Positions 26,115 through 34,993 are shown, counted from the stretch's first letter. The stretch: DNA of 64,000 nt from Hamadaea sp013361475 (GCF_040654195.1 NZ_JBFAHM010000014.1:62001-126000), one strand, 5' to 3'. Notes: generated from the letters alone by a model not told the origin. A program made the numbers and translations.

Positions 26115-27386
26115 TTACGCGGGCGCCGCGCCCTCCGCCTCCTGTTGCGCCGACTCCTCGCGGAGCTTGGCCTCGATCTGCTTGCGCCGGCCGATCATCG
26201 CCCGGATGCCGGTGTTGAACATGGCCACCAGCGGCACCGCGATCAGCGCGCCGATGATCCCAGCCAGGGCCAGGCCGCCGGCGATCGCAGCGATGACGGC
26301 GAGCGGGTGGATGGCGACGGCCTTGCCCATGATCAGCGGCTGCAGGACGTGCCCCTCGAGCTGCTGTACGCCGATGACGATGGCGAGCACGAAGAGCGCG
26401 GTGATCCAGCCGTTGTTGACCCCGGCGATGAGGACCGCCACCGCACCGGACACCGTGGCGCCGATGATCGGGATGAAGGCGAACAGGAAGACCAGGGCGG
26501 CCAGCGGGAGAGCGAGCGGCACCTTGAGGAACCAGAGGCCGATGCCGATGCCGATCGCGTCGATGAAGGCGACGAGGACGGTGGCGCGCACATAGGAGAC
26601 CAGCGTGTGCCAGGCGGCCCGGCCGGAGTAGTCGATCGCCTCGCGGGTCGCCGGCGGCATGATGCCGACGAAGAACCGCCAGATGATGTCGCCGTCGCGG
26701 AGGAAGAAGAACAGCGAGAACAGCACCAGGAACAGGCCGGTCAGCGCCTCGACCGTGGTGGACGCGGTGGCGACCGCACTGCTGGTGAGCTTGTCCTTGT
26801 TGTCGTTGAGGAAGGTCTGCAGCTGCTTCGCGAACGAGGTGAGCTGCTCGTTGGTCAGCCCGAGCGGGCCTTCCTTGAGCCAGTCGCGAATGTCGTTCAC
26901 GCCCTTGGTCGTGTTGTCGGCGACCTGCGGGATGTTGTCGACGAACTGCGTGATCACGATGGTGAGTACGCCGGCCACCGCCCCGATGCCGAGCAGGACG
27001 ACGATCGCGGTGGCGAGCGACCGCGGCAGGAAGCGGGAGAGCACCCCGACGAACGAGCCCAGCAGTGCGCTGAGCAGCAGCGCGATCACCAGCGGGATGA
27101 TCAGGTGCGACAGCGTGTTGATCAGCCTCAGCGCGAAGAACACGATGATGCCCAGGATCAGAATGCGCCAGCCCCAGGCGGCCGAGACCCGCAGGCCCAC
27201 CGGCACTTCCTGATCGTCCCGGCTGACCGTGCTGCCGTGCGTGACCTCGGGCGTGGACGGTACGGGGTCGGCCACGGCTTCCTCCTCGACCTGCTCCTGG
27301 CGCTGGGCGCGGCGGGCGCGCACACCGGCGCGACCGGCCTCGTAGGCCCTCTTGATGTTGGCCCGGGCCTGCTCGAACCGCCCCAA
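26115..27386 (-). CDS. AI-2E family transporter (PerM-like permease)
   Basis: 423 residues from a TTG start backed by AGGAGGT about 7 bases upstream. A charged cytosolic head (1-70) is followed by eight membrane segments in the typical order, with a soluble loop containing NIPQVADNTTKGVNDIRDWL, a FFFLRDGD motif and the conserved GxxLEGHVLQPLIMGKAVAIHPL stretch. The family is named for autoinducer-2 export but includes Na+/H+ antiporters, so the substrate is open. It is convergent with the PrsW gene, with one base between the stops. Confidence 0.9.
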   Translation of the reverse strand: MGRFEQARANIKRAYEAGRAGVRARRAQRQEQVEEEAVADPVPSTPEVTHGSTVSRDDQEVPVGLRVSAAWGWRILILGIIVFFALRLINTLSHLIIPLVIALLLSALLGSFVGVLSRFLPRSLATAIVVLLGIGAVAGVLTIVITQFVDNIPQVADNTTKGVNDIRDWLKEGPLGLTNEQLTSFAKQLQTFLNDNKDKLTSSAVATASTTVEALTGLFLVLFSLFFFLRDGDIIWRFFVGIMPPATREAIDYSGRAAWHTLVSYVRATVLVAFIDAIGIGIGLWFLKVPLALPLAALVFLFAFIPIIGATVSGAVAVLIAGVNNGWITALFVLAIVIGVQQLEGHVLQPLIMGKAVAIHPLAVIAAIAGGLALAGIIGALIAVPLVAMFNTGIRAMIGRRKQIEAKLREESAQQEAEGAAPA

Positions 27387-27563
27387 AGCGCACCTCCTGC
27401 CGCCATCTGAGCACCTTGGCCGGTCTTACCGTAACCGGCGGACGCACGCTCAGCATCCGGGAAGACACCCATCTCGCGCGCCTACCCCAAGGGGGCGCCC
27501 TGATCACGCAAGGGTTGGCGGCGGCCGACAGCCGCCCTCGGCGGTCGGGTAGCGTGCCTGACC

Positions 27564-27902
27564 GTGAGCGCAGCAAGTCAGCCCGACTCCGGCCTTCCCA
27601 TCCGCCTTCTGCTGGACCGGGTACTCGTCCGCATGGAATCCGGCGACGGTGAGCGGCTCTCGGCCGCCGGCATCGTGATCCCCGCCACCGCGTCGGTCGC
27701 GCACCGGCTCGCCTGGGCCACCGCCGTGGCGGTCGGCCCCAACGTGCGCTCGATCGTGACCGGCGACCGGGTCCTGTTCGACCCGGACGACCGCTCCGAG
27801 GTGGAGCTTCACGGCCGGGACTACATCCTGCTCCGGGAGCGTGACGTCCACGCGGTCGCGGCGAACCGGATCGAGGAGAACGGCACCGGCCTCTACCTCT
27901 GA
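27564..27902 (+). CDS. GroES-like (Cpn10 fold) protein
   Basis: 112 residues from a GTG. The Cpn10 barrel is recognisable: LLLDRVLVRMES at the first strand, SAAGIVIPATA, ATAVAVGPNVRSIVTGDRVLFDPDD and ELHGRDYILLRERDVHAV. The mobile loop that docks to GroEL is present but changed (GDGERLSAAGIVIPAT). It lies 18 kb from groEL and has no CIRCE site, so it is probably not the housekeeping co-chaperonin. It may be an alternative cap or a Cpn10-fold protein with another role. Confidence 0.82.
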   Translation: MSAASQPDSGLPIRLLLDRVLVRMESGDGERLSAAGIVIPATASVAHRLAWATAVAVGPNVRSIVTGDRVLFDPDDRSEVELHGRDYILLRERDVHAVAANRIEENGTGLYL

Positions 27903-27930
27903 GGGCTGGTTTCGCGCTGCGCTCAAGGGG

Positions 27931-29994
27931 CTAGTCGGCGCTGAGGCGTTTCAGGGCGCCGAGGGCGACCTCGCGCTTGGTCGTGTACCAGAACGGCGGC
28001 AGGCTCTTGCGAAGGAAGCTGCCGTAGCCTCGGGCCGTCTCCAGCCGGGAGTCCAGGACTGCCACGACGCCCTTGTCCGAGGTGGACCGGATCAGGCGGC
28101 CCACACCCTGGGCGAGGCGTACGGCGGCGATCGGAACGCTCACGGAGGCGAAGCCGGAGCCGCCCGCGTCGTCCACCGCCGCGCTCCGGGCGGCCGCGAG
28201 AGGCTCGTCCGGACGCGGGAACGGCAGGCGGTCGATCACGACGAGCTGACAGGCGTCGCCGGGCACGTCCACGCCCTGCCAGAGCGACATCACGCCGAAC
28301 AGGCAGCTGGCCTTGTCGGCCCGGAACTTGCGGACCAGCAACGGCAGCGCTTCGTCGCCCTGCAGCAGCACGGTGTAGTCGGTCTTCATCCGGACCAGTT
28401 CGGCGGCCTGCTGAGCGGCTCGCCGGGAACTGAAGAGCCCGAGCGTACGCCCGCCGAGCGCCTCGATCAGGGTCAGCAGCTCCTCGGCGGCGGCGTCGGG
28501 CAGGCCGGACGCGGCAGGCCTCGGAAGATGCGCCGCGACGTAGAGGATGCCCTGCTTGGCGTAGTCGAAGGGGGAGCCGACGTCGAGCGAGGTCCAGGGC
28601 AGCTCGTTGTGCTCGGCCGGGGGCTTGACCGCCTTCGCCGGCAGCGTGCCGGCAGCGGCTTTGGCGGCGGCGTCGGGCGCGGGCGGCGTCTTCGCGATCA
28701 GCCCCAGCGACCGGGCCACGGGCTCGAACGTGCCGCCCAGGGTCAGCGTGGCCGACGTCGCCACGACCGTGCGCTCCTCGTAGAGCTTCTCGGCGAGCAG
28801 GCCCGCCACCGACAGGGGAGCGACCACGAGCGCCCGCCGTGGCTCGTGCTCGACCCAGGCCACGTCATAGTCGGCGGCCGCGAGGAGGCGCTGCGCCGTG
28901 GTGTTCAGCTCGGTCAGCGTCGCCTTCGCCTGCTGCTTGCGGACCGGATCGGGATCGTCGGCCTTGATCTCGCCGATCTGCCGCAACGCTCGGCTCGTCG
29001 CGCCGTCGATCAGCGTGCAGGCCTCGTGGAGCACCGTCGGCAGGCCGGTCTGCAACCGCCCGGCGGGCGTCTCGACCAGCCCCAGGGTCAGCGCGTCAGC
29101 CGCCTCCTGAAGCGAGGCGTGGTCCTCGGGCTCGATGTAGGAACGCGAGGCCCGGGCGGTGCGGTCGACGGCTTCGGCGGTCAACTCGGCCTGCGTCGCG
29201 CTCGAGACGCGGTCGGCCAGTTCGTGCGCCTCGTCGATGATGAGCAGCTTGTGCGGCGGCACGATCTGCCGGCCGGCCATCATGTCGACGGCGAGCAGCG
29301 AGTGGTTGGTGACGACCAGGTCGGCCTCGCGAGCCCGGGCGCGGGACGCCTCGGCGAAGCACTCCTGCCCGTAGGGGCAGCGGCTGGCTCCGACACACTC
29401 CCGGGCCGGCATGCTGACCTGCCGCCAGATGACGTCGTCGACGCCCGGGTCCAGCTCGTCCCGGTCGCCGGTGTCGGTCTTCGCCGCCCAGTCGCGCAGG
29501 CGATCGAACTGCTTGCCGAGCCGGCCCGCCTCACCGATCCAGACGGTCTTGGTCTTCGCCGGCCCGGTCTCGGCGACTGTGGCGTCGAACAGCCCGGCCG
29601 GCTCCTCCTCGGCGTCCCCGGCGTGCTCCAGCTTGGCGACGCACAGATAGTGATGGCGGCCCTTGAGGACGGCGTAGGTGGGCTCCCGCCCGAGCAGCGG
29701 CTTGACCGCCTCGGCGAGCCGGGGCAGATCATGGTCGACCAGCTGGGACTGCAACGCGAGGGTGGCCGTCGAGATGACGACCGGGCCGTCCACAGTCAAC
29801 GCGGGCGACAGGTAGCCCAGCGACTTTCCGGTGCCGGTGCCGGCCTGGACGAGCAGGTGCTCCCCGGTCCGCAGGGACTCGGCGATCGCCGCCGTCATCG
29901 CCTCCTGGCCGGGACGGGCCGATCCGCCGGGGACCGCGCCGACCGCGGCGGCCAGGATGTCTTCTGCGGTGGCTGCCTTCCGTCGGGTCACCAC
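27931..29994 (-). CDS. DinG/XPD-like ATP-dependent DNA helicase with Fe-S cluster
   Basis: 687 residues from a GTG. Helicase motif I AGTGTGKS (51-58), motif II DEAH (254-257), VVATSATLT (III), and C-terminal QGVGRLIRSTSDKG (VI) are intact. Four cysteines, Cys118 and Cys200, 206 and 212, lie between motifs I and II where XPD/DinG proteins hold a 4Fe-4S cluster. It should be a 5'-3' superfamily 2 helicase acting on damaged or structured DNA. No repair genes lie nearby. Confidence 0.93.
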   Translation of the reverse strand: MVTRRKAATAEDILAAAVGAVPGGSARPGQEAMTAAIAESLRTGEHLLVQAGTGTGKSLGYLSPALTVDGPVVISTATLALQSQLVDHDLPRLAEAVKPLLGREPTYAVLKGRHHYLCVAKLEHAGDAEEEPAGLFDATVAETGPAKTKTVWIGEAGRLGKQFDRLRDWAAKTDTGDRDELDPGVDDVIWRQVSMPARECVGASRCPYGQECFAEASRARAREADLVVTNHSLLAVDMMAGRQIVPPHKLLIIDEAHELADRVSSATQAELTAEAVDRTARASRSYIEPEDHASLQEAADALTLGLVETPAGRLQTGLPTVLHEACTLIDGATSRALRQIGEIKADDPDPVRKQQAKATLTELNTTAQRLLAAADYDVAWVEHEPRRALVVAPLSVAGLLAEKLYEERTVVATSATLTLGGTFEPVARSLGLIAKTPPAPDAAAKAAAGTLPAKAVKPPAEHNELPWTSLDVGSPFDYAKQGILYVAAHLPRPAASGLPDAAAEELLTLIEALGGRTLGLFSSRRAAQQAAELVRMKTDYTVLLQGDEALPLLVRKFRADKASCLFGVMSLWQGVDVPGDACQLVVIDRLPFPRPDEPLAAARSAAVDDAGGSGFASVSVPIAAVRLAQGVGRLIRSTSDKGVVAVLDSRLETARGYGSFLRKSLPPFWYTTKREVALGALKRLSAD

Positions 29995-30145
29995 ACGACC
30001 CTAGCGGTCCGGGCCGACAACTCCGTCCCCGCACACGGGGCGGCGGGCGTACGGGCCGGTCGGGTCGCCATGCGGCGTGGCGCGCTCCGGATGACGCCGT
30101 GACAGGCGCGCTCGGGGTGACGCCGTGTGACAGGATGGGGAGGCG

Positions 30146-30715
30146 ATGGACGAGCAGCACGATCCGACGCTGCCGGGCGATCGCCACCCTCCCGTGGCGG
30201 TCGCGCATAGCGGCGACCAGGTCCGGGTGGAGATCACCAAGTTCGACGGCTCACCCCATCGGGGCTATCCCGCCGTGCTGCTCGGCGCCGACGACTACGG
30301 TCGGTGGCTCGGCGTACTGCCGGGGACCGTGTCCGACTCCGGCATCCGGCACGAGCGGCCCTGGGTCCTGCTCGTCCCGGAGGACGCCTGGTGGACGGCG
30401 ATGTTCAACCCGCCGCCGCAAGGCAGCGAGATCTACTGCGACATCACCACGCCCGCGGAGTGGATCGCCGACCGCGTGGTCCTCGCCGACCTCGACCTCG
30501 ACGTCAAGCGCCGCCGGGAGTCCGGTGCGGTCCTGCTCGTCGACACCGACGAGTTCGACGAGCATCGGCAGCGGTTCGCGTACCCGCCGATCCTCGTGGA
30601 GCAGGCCTGGGCGGCGGCCCGCTATCTCCAGCGGGCGCTCGCCGACGGGTCGGAGCCGTTCGCGTCGGCGTACCGGCAGTGGCTCGGCAAGGTCGCCTCG
30701 GACCTGCACGACTAG
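30146..30715 (+). CDS. DUF402 domain protein
   Basis: 189 residues. The DUF402 beta-barrel pattern is present: VRVEITKFDGSPHR, GRWLGVLPG, VLLVPEDAWWTAMFNPPPQG, then EIYCDITTPAEW with VVLADLDLDVKRR. Related proteins (Ntdp, FomD) are metal-dependent nucleoside di/triphosphatases or phosphatases. An equivalent activity is likely but unproven. It is divergent from the helicase gene. Confidence 0.82.
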   Translation: MDEQHDPTLPGDRHPPVAVAHSGDQVRVEITKFDGSPHRGYPAVLLGADDYGRWLGVLPGTVSDSGIRHERPWVLLVPEDAWWTAMFNPPPQGSEIYCDITTPAEWIADRVVLADLDLDVKRRRESGAVLLVDTDEFDEHRQRFAYPPILVEQAWAAARYLQRALADGSEPFASAYRQWLGKVASDLHD

Positions 30716-30768
30716 GCATTACTTCGCAAAACCCGGCACGTCGGTGATGAATGCGTGATGATCTGGAC

Positions 30769-31644
30769 ATGACACGCCGGTTGAGCGAGCTGCTGAGGGT
30801 CCCGCCCGGCGGGGTGGACCTCCGCACGATCGACCCGCGTGGTACGCCGGGCCTGCCCGAGGCGGCGGTCCGGGACCCGAAGGCGTGGGCGCGGGCGCAG
30901 CTGCCGGTCCTCGGCGCGGAGTTGTTCGCCTGGCAGGAGAAGTTGTACGCGGCCGCGAAGAGCGGGAGTTCCCGGCAACGGTTGCTGCTCCTGCTGCAGG
31001 CGATGGACTGCGGCGGCAAGGACGGGACGATCAAGAAGGTCGTCGGCCAGTTCAATCCGCAGGGCGTGCACATCGTCGCGTTCGGCAAGCCGACGGAGGA
31101 GGAACTCGCGCACGACTTCCTCTGGCGGATCGAGCGTGGCCTGCCCGGGGCCGGCGTGATCGGCGTCTTCAACCGGTCGCACTACGAGGACGTTCTGGTG
31201 GTCCGGGTGCACAACCTGGTGCCCGCGCGAACCTGGCGATCCCGGTACGCCAAGATCAACCGGTTTGAGCAGCGGGTCGTCGAGGACGGCTGTGCTGTGG
31301 TCAAGATCATGCTCCACATCTCCCCGGAGGAGCAGCAGCGGCGGTTGCTGGACCGGCTGGCCGACCCCACGAAGTACTGGAAGTACAACCCGGGCGACGT
31401 CGACGAGCGGGCGCTGTGGCCCGCGTACCAGGAGGCGTACGCCGATGCGCTGGGCAAATGCGACAGCGACGAGGCACCTTGGTACGTCGTCCCCGCCGAT
31501 CGCAAGTGGTACCGCGACTGGGCTGTGGCGAATCTCCTGCTCGAGAAACTGCGTGAGCTGAATCCCGCGTATCCGCCGGCCGATTTCGACCCTGATGTCG
31601 AACGTGGCCGATTGGTCACGGCCCCGGAGGTGAACAGTGGGTGA
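30769..31644 (+). CDS. ppk2: Polyphosphate kinase 2 family protein
   Basis: 291 residues from MTRRLSELL; an in-frame ATG lies 18 bases upstream. Walker A is QAMDCGGKDGT, Walker B is GVFNRSHYEDVLVVRV, and the lid module is RYAKINRFEQ followed by SPEEQQRRLLDRLADPTKYWKYN. PPK2 enzymes transfer phosphate between polyphosphate and nucleoside mono- or diphosphates. The single-domain form usually uses polyP to phosphorylate AMP or ADP/GDP. It precedes a PhoU-like/PiT operon, and a PHO box overlaps its stop codon, so it belongs to phosphate homeostasis. Confidence 0.92.
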   Translation: MTRRLSELLRVPPGGVDLRTIDPRGTPGLPEAAVRDPKAWARAQLPVLGAELFAWQEKLYAAAKSGSSRQRLLLLLQAMDCGGKDGTIKKVVGQFNPQGVHIVAFGKPTEEELAHDFLWRIERGLPGAGVIGVFNRSHYEDVLVVRVHNLVPARTWRSRYAKINRFEQRVVEDGCAVVKIMLHISPEEQQRRLLDRLADPTKYWKYNPGDVDERALWPAYQEAYADALGKCDSDEAPWYVVPADRKWYRDWAVANLLLEKLRELNPAYPPADFDPDVERGRLVTAPEVNSG

Positions 31645-31657
31645 ACACCACATGAAT
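31629..31657. promoter_or_regulatory. PHO box (PhoP binding direct repeats)
   Basis: On the minus strand three 11-base repeats can be read: ATTCATGTGGT, GTTCACCCACT, then GTTCACC followed by the end of the ppk2 frame. GTTCACC in 11-base register is the PhoP direct-repeat signature of Streptomyces and relatives. The box overlaps the ppk2 stop codon and lies about 27 bases before the -35 box at 31684. PhoP control of the PhoU-like/PiT operon is likely. Confidence 0.75.
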
Positions 31658-31683
31658 CCAAGGTGGCATCGGGTGACCTGCGG

Positions 31684-31711
31684 TTGACGAGGACGTGAAG
31701 CACCCTAGTAT
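31684..31711 (+). promoter_or_regulatory. Promoter of the PhoU-like/PiT operon
   Basis: TTGACG at 31684-31689 and TAGTAT at 31706-31711 with a 16-base spacer: a good sigma-70-type housekeeping promoter, 75 bases before the GTG start of the PhoU-like gene. Confidence 0.65.
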
Positions 31712-31785
31712 TCGGCCCGAAACCCGATCGTCGCGGTGCCCGTTCCGCCGCCGGATAGTCCATCTACGACAGATGAGGTTGTGCC

Positions 31786-32412
31786 GTGAAGTTCTCCCTT
31801 CGCCCGCAGGACGCGGCCTTCTACGACTTCTTCAGCCGAGCTGCGCAGAACCTGATGCACGGGACCGAGCTGCTCATGGAGCTGGCCCTGCCGGGCGCCG
31901 ACGTGCAGTCGGTCAGTGAGCGCCTCGGCGACCTGGAGCACGACAGCGACCAGATCACCCACGAGCTGTACAACAAGATCAACTCGACCTTCATCACCCC
32001 GTTCGACCGGTCGGACATCTACAACCTGGGCTCGGGCCTCGACGACGTGATGGACCACCTCGAGGCGGCCGGCAACCTGGTCTACCTCTACGGCCTGACC
32101 AAGCTCCCGGCGCTGCCCCGCGAGATGCACGAGCTGGTCGACGTCCTCGATCAGCAGGCCAAGATCACGGCCAACGCCATGCCGCAGCTCAAGGGCATGA
32201 AGAACCTCCAGGAGTACTGGGTCGAGATCAACCGGCTCGAGAACGAGGGCGACCGGGCCTACCGGATGCTGCTGGTCCGGCTGTTCTCCGGGGAGTACGA
32301 CGCCCTGACCGTGCTCAAGATGAAGGAGGTCGCCGACGAGCTGGAGAAGGCGTGCGACGCCTTCGAGCACGTCGCGAACACCATCGAGACCATCGCGGTC
32401 AAGGAGTCGTAG
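31786..32412 (+). CDS. DUF47 (PhoU-like) phosphate transport accessory protein
   Basis: 208 residues, nearly all helical, from a GTG. Conserved PhoU-like metal-binding helices are visible (ERLGDLEHDSDQITHELYNKI, FDRSDIYNLGSGLDDVMDHLE, and later NRLENEGDRAYRMLLVRLF). DUF47 proteins are encoded beside PiT permeases and modulate their activity. The PiT gene starts 4 bases after this stop, so the two are translated together. A PHO box and promoter precede it. Confidence 0.93.
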   Translation: MKFSLRPQDAAFYDFFSRAAQNLMHGTELLMELALPGADVQSVSERLGDLEHDSDQITHELYNKINSTFITPFDRSDIYNLGSGLDDVMDHLEAAGNLVYLYGLTKLPALPREMHELVDVLDQQAKITANAMPQLKGMKNLQEYWVEINRLENEGDRAYRMLLVRLFSGEYDALTVLKMKEVADELEKACDAFEHVANTIETIAVKES

Positions 32413-32416
32413 GGCC

Positions 32417-33436
32417 TTGGACAACCCCATGTTCTGGGCAGTCGCCGCGGTCATCGCCGCCGCGATGCTGTTCGACTACACCAACGGCTTCCACGACGCG
32501 GCGAACGCGATCGCGACGAGCGTGTCGACCCGGGCGCTGACCCCGCGCGTCGCGCTGCTCGTGGCCGCCCTCGGCAACTTCATCGGTACGCATTTCGGCG
32601 CGAAGGTGGCCTCGACGGTCGGCAGCGGCTTGGTGACCCTGCCGTCCGGTGAGGCCAGCCTGGGCATCGTGCTCGCCGGGGTCATCGGTGCCATCGGCTG
32701 GAACCTGCTGACGTGGTACTTCGGCATCCCGTCGTCGTCCACGCACGCGTTGTTCGGCGGCCTCGTCGGCGCCACCCTGGCCGGTATCTGGTTCGGCATC
32801 GAGGCCAAGGTGCAGTGGAACGGGCTGCTGGAGAAGGTCGTTTACCCGATGGTGCTGTCGCCGGTCGTCGGCTTCATCCTCGGCGCGATCGTGATGGTCG
32901 CCGTCATGTGGATCTTCCGCCGGGGGCACCCGGGCAAGCTCAACCGGGGCTTCCGCTGGGCGCAGACCGCCTCGGCCGCCGCCATGTCGGTCGGGCACGG
33001 CATGCAGGACGCGGCCAAGACGATGGGCATCATCGTGCTGGCCCTCTACGTCGGCGGCTACCAGACCGACCCGAAGCACATCCCGGGCTGGGTCTACTAC
33101 ACCTCGGCCACGGTGCTGGCGCTCGGCACGTACGCCGGTGGCTGGCGGGTCATCCGCACGCTCGGTCGCAAGATCATCGACCTCGGTCCCGCCGAGGGTT
33201 TCGCGGCCGAATCCGTCGCCAGCAGCGTGCTCTACTACAACGCGCTGGTGCTGGGTGCGCCGATCTCGACCACCCACACGATCACCTCGGCGATCATGGG
33301 TGTCGGTGCGACGAAGAAACTCTCCGCCGTGCGCTGGGGCGTCGCCGGGAACATCGTCACCGCGTGGGTGCTGACCTTCCCGGGCGCCGCCCTCATCTCG
33401 GTCCTCGCGTACCTGGTGATCCGGCCGCTGTTCTGA
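32417..33436 (+). CDS. pit: PiT family inorganic phosphate transporter
   Basis: 339 residues from a TTG start with AAGGAG upstream. The family signature DYTNGFHDAANAIATSVSTRAL lies in the first helix region and is mirrored by MSVGHGMQDAAKTMGII in the second half. The SSSTHALFGGLVGA and ISTTHTITSAIMGVG repeats complete the inverted topology. It carries out metal-phosphate/H+ symport at the membrane. It forms an operon with the DUF47 gene. Confidence 0.95.
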   Translation: MDNPMFWAVAAVIAAAMLFDYTNGFHDAANAIATSVSTRALTPRVALLVAALGNFIGTHFGAKVASTVGSGLVTLPSGEASLGIVLAGVIGAIGWNLLTWYFGIPSSSTHALFGGLVGATLAGIWFGIEAKVQWNGLLEKVVYPMVLSPVVGFILGAIVMVAVMWIFRRGHPGKLNRGFRWAQTASAAAMSVGHGMQDAAKTMGIIVLALYVGGYQTDPKHIPGWVYYTSATVLALGTYAGGWRVIRTLGRKIIDLGPAEGFAAESVASSVLYYNALVLGAPISTTHTITSAIMGVGATKKLSAVRWGVAGNIVTAWVLTFPGAALISVLAYLVIRPLF

Positions 33437-33453
33437 CGAGGCAGGCGGCGGTG

Positions 33454-34035
33454 TCAGCCGCCGACGCGGACCAGCCGTGCGCTGAGGTGGTCCTGCATCG
33501 GCTGGCCCACCGCCGCCATCTCGTATGCGTACAGCAGCTCGCCGTTGACGATGCCGAACAGGCGGTGCCCCGCCCGCACCTCCTTGGCGGTCGGCGTACG
33601 CACGACGGCGTCGGTCTGCACGTCCAGCCGGGGCGGGTTGGCCTCGGCCTGGCCGAAGTAGAGCTCCATGATCCCGGTCGGATTGGTGAGGAGCATCTCG
33701 ACCTCGTCACCGCCGGCCGCCGGCCGCCACCAGCCGACTTCCCGGAAGGCGGGCCGGATCGGGGTGCCGTCCTCCTCGATGAGCCAGGCGCGCGACTCGT
33801 AGTGCAGGAACGGCCGGCCGTCGTGGCTGATCCGGATCTCCTGGGCGTAGTCGAAGTCCTCGATGGTCGAGTAGCCGCCCTTGCCCCGGCCGCGCCACTC
33901 GCCGACGAACGGCAGCAGGCCGAGCAGCGCGTCGTTCAGGTCGGGACCGACGCGCAGGTCGTGGGTGTCCTCGTAGGGGTACGGCTCCACCGGCGGCGCG
34001 TTGAGCCACGGCGGCTGCATCGGATTCTCACTCAC
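33454..34035 (-). CDS. FABP-like / nitrobindin-type heme-binding beta-barrel protein
   Basis: 193 residues. The nitrobindin pattern is present: LLPFVGEWRGRGKGGY as the opening GxWxGxG turn, FDYAQEIRISHDGRPFLHYESR, FREVGWWRP, and a C-terminal QDHLSARLVRV with the His expected to bind heme iron. Actinobacterial members bind ferric heme and interact with nitric oxide or peroxynitrite. Its ATG overlaps the stop of a 37-codon membrane protein gene by 4 bases, so the pair is translationally coupled. Confidence 0.88.
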   Translation of the reverse strand: MSENPMQPPWLNAPPVEPYPYEDTHDLRVGPDLNDALLGLLPFVGEWRGRGKGGYSTIEDFDYAQEIRISHDGRPFLHYESRAWLIEEDGTPIRPAFREVGWWRPAAGGDEVEMLLTNPTGIMELYFGQAEANPPRLDVQTDAVVRTPTAKEVRAGHRLFGIVNGELLYAYEMAAVGQPMQDHLSARLVRVGG

Positions 34036-34145
34036 CAGCGTCCCCTTGCGATTCGGACTGCGACGTAGACGAGGCCGCCGGCGAGGGCTCCGAAGCCCGC
34101 CACCAGCAGGCTCACGAACCCGATCTCGGTGACCACGCCGTTCAT
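34032..34145 (-). CDS. 37-residue single-span membrane microprotein
   Basis: ATG at 34145, with one hydrophobic span (about 7-30, IGFVSLLVAGFGALAGGLVYVA) and a short basic end RIARGRW. Its TGA overlaps the ATG of the nitrobindin-like gene (ATGA), and its own start lies 15 bases from the divergent DsrE start. The overlap and the clean topology argue that it is real. Function unknown; it may tether or regulate its downstream partner. Confidence 0.65.
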   Translation of the reverse strand: MNGVVTEIGFVSLLVAGFGALAGGLVYVAVRIARGRW

Positions 34146-34160
34146 CTTAGGCTGCGGGGT

Positions 34161-34523
34161 ATGAGCCGAAAGCTTGTAGTCAAGGTCACCGCGGGTCGCG
34201 ACGCCCCGGAACGGTGCGCGCAGGCGTTCACCGTCGCCGCGACCGCTCTCGCCGCCGGGGCCGAGGTCTCGCTCTGGCTGACGGGGGAGTCCAGCTGGTA
34301 CGCGTTGCCGGGCCGGGCCGAGGAGTTCGAGTTGCCGCACTCCGCCCCGCTGGAGGATCTGCTCGCCGCCATCGTCGCCGGTGGTCAGGTCACCCTGTGC
34401 ACGCAGTGCGCGCAGCGGCGCAACATCACTGAAGCCGACGTGATCGACGGCGTTCGCATCGCCGGTGCGGCGTCGTTCGTGGAGGAGATCCTGGCCGACG
34501 GCGTCCAGGCGCTCGTCTACTAG
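34161..34523 (+). CDS. DsrE family protein
   Basis: 120 residues with the DsrE/DsrF alpha-beta fold: KLVVKVTAGRDAPERCAQAFTVA, AGAEVSLWLTGES, then GGQVTLCTQCAQRRNI with two cysteines where sulfur carriers of this family hold persulfide. A sulfur-transfer role would fit the rhodanese nearby, but it is on the opposite strand and may be independent. Its stop overlaps the convergent 34520 gene by 4 bases. Confidence 0.85.
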   Translation: MSRKLVVKVTAGRDAPERCAQAFTVAATALAAGAEVSLWLTGESSWYALPGRAEEFELPHSAPLEDLLAAIVAGGQVTLCTQCAQRRNITEADVIDGVRIAGAASFVEEILADGVQALVY

Positions 34524-34981
34524 GCCTCCCGGCAGCCGGACAGCAACGACACCACGACAGATCCGGGGTCGGCGCCCTTGCGCCCGCGGACGGCCACGAA
34601 ATCGCCGGCGTCCGCGTACAGGGTGACCGTGGCGTCGCCCTGGGTCGTGCTCGCGTGGTACGCCTTCGGCAGCTCCGCCGCGATCGAGCGAAGCAGGGTC
34701 GCCTCGTCGCCCGGCGTGGTCGTGAAGGTCAGCTCCCGTTTGACGGAGCGGCCGCTACGGGCGTTCGTGATCTCGCACGGGCTCTCGGCGTACTCGCTGA
34801 TCTTGACGCTGCTGGAGACGGCCGAGAGTTCCCCGGTGACCCGGTCCATCGTGGCCCGGGCCTGGGCCACGGTGGTCTGGCCGGGCACGGTCGCCGGGTC
34901 GCGGTGGTAGGAGTAGACGGCCAGGCCGACCAGGACCAGAGCCCAGGCGGCGACCCCCGCGATCACCAGTCGCTTGCGCAT
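34520..34981 (-). CDS. Membrane-anchored hypothetical protein
   Basis: 153 residues from ATG at 34981 (MRKRLVIAGVAAWALVLVGL). One N-terminal membrane segment is followed by an extracytoplasmic domain of about 125 residues with two cysteines (SPCEITN and LSGCREA), likely a disulfide. A longer reading to 35011 would enter a perfect hairpin at 34994-35029, so it is rejected. No family recognised. Confidence 0.75.
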   Translation of the reverse strand: MRKRLVIAGVAAWALVLVGLAVYSYHRDPATVPGQTTVAQARATMDRVTGELSAVSSSVKISEYAESPCEITNARSGRSVKRELTFTTTPGDEATLLRSIAAELPKAYHASTTQGDATVTLYADAGDFVAVRGRKGADPGSVVVSLLSGCREA

Positions 34982-34993
34982 GGCCCCAATAGT

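Noticed and set aside
27841..30102. 753-residue plus-strand frame over the DinG-like helicase
   Set aside because: The minus strand has helicase motifs and Fe-S cysteines; the plus frame lacks any.
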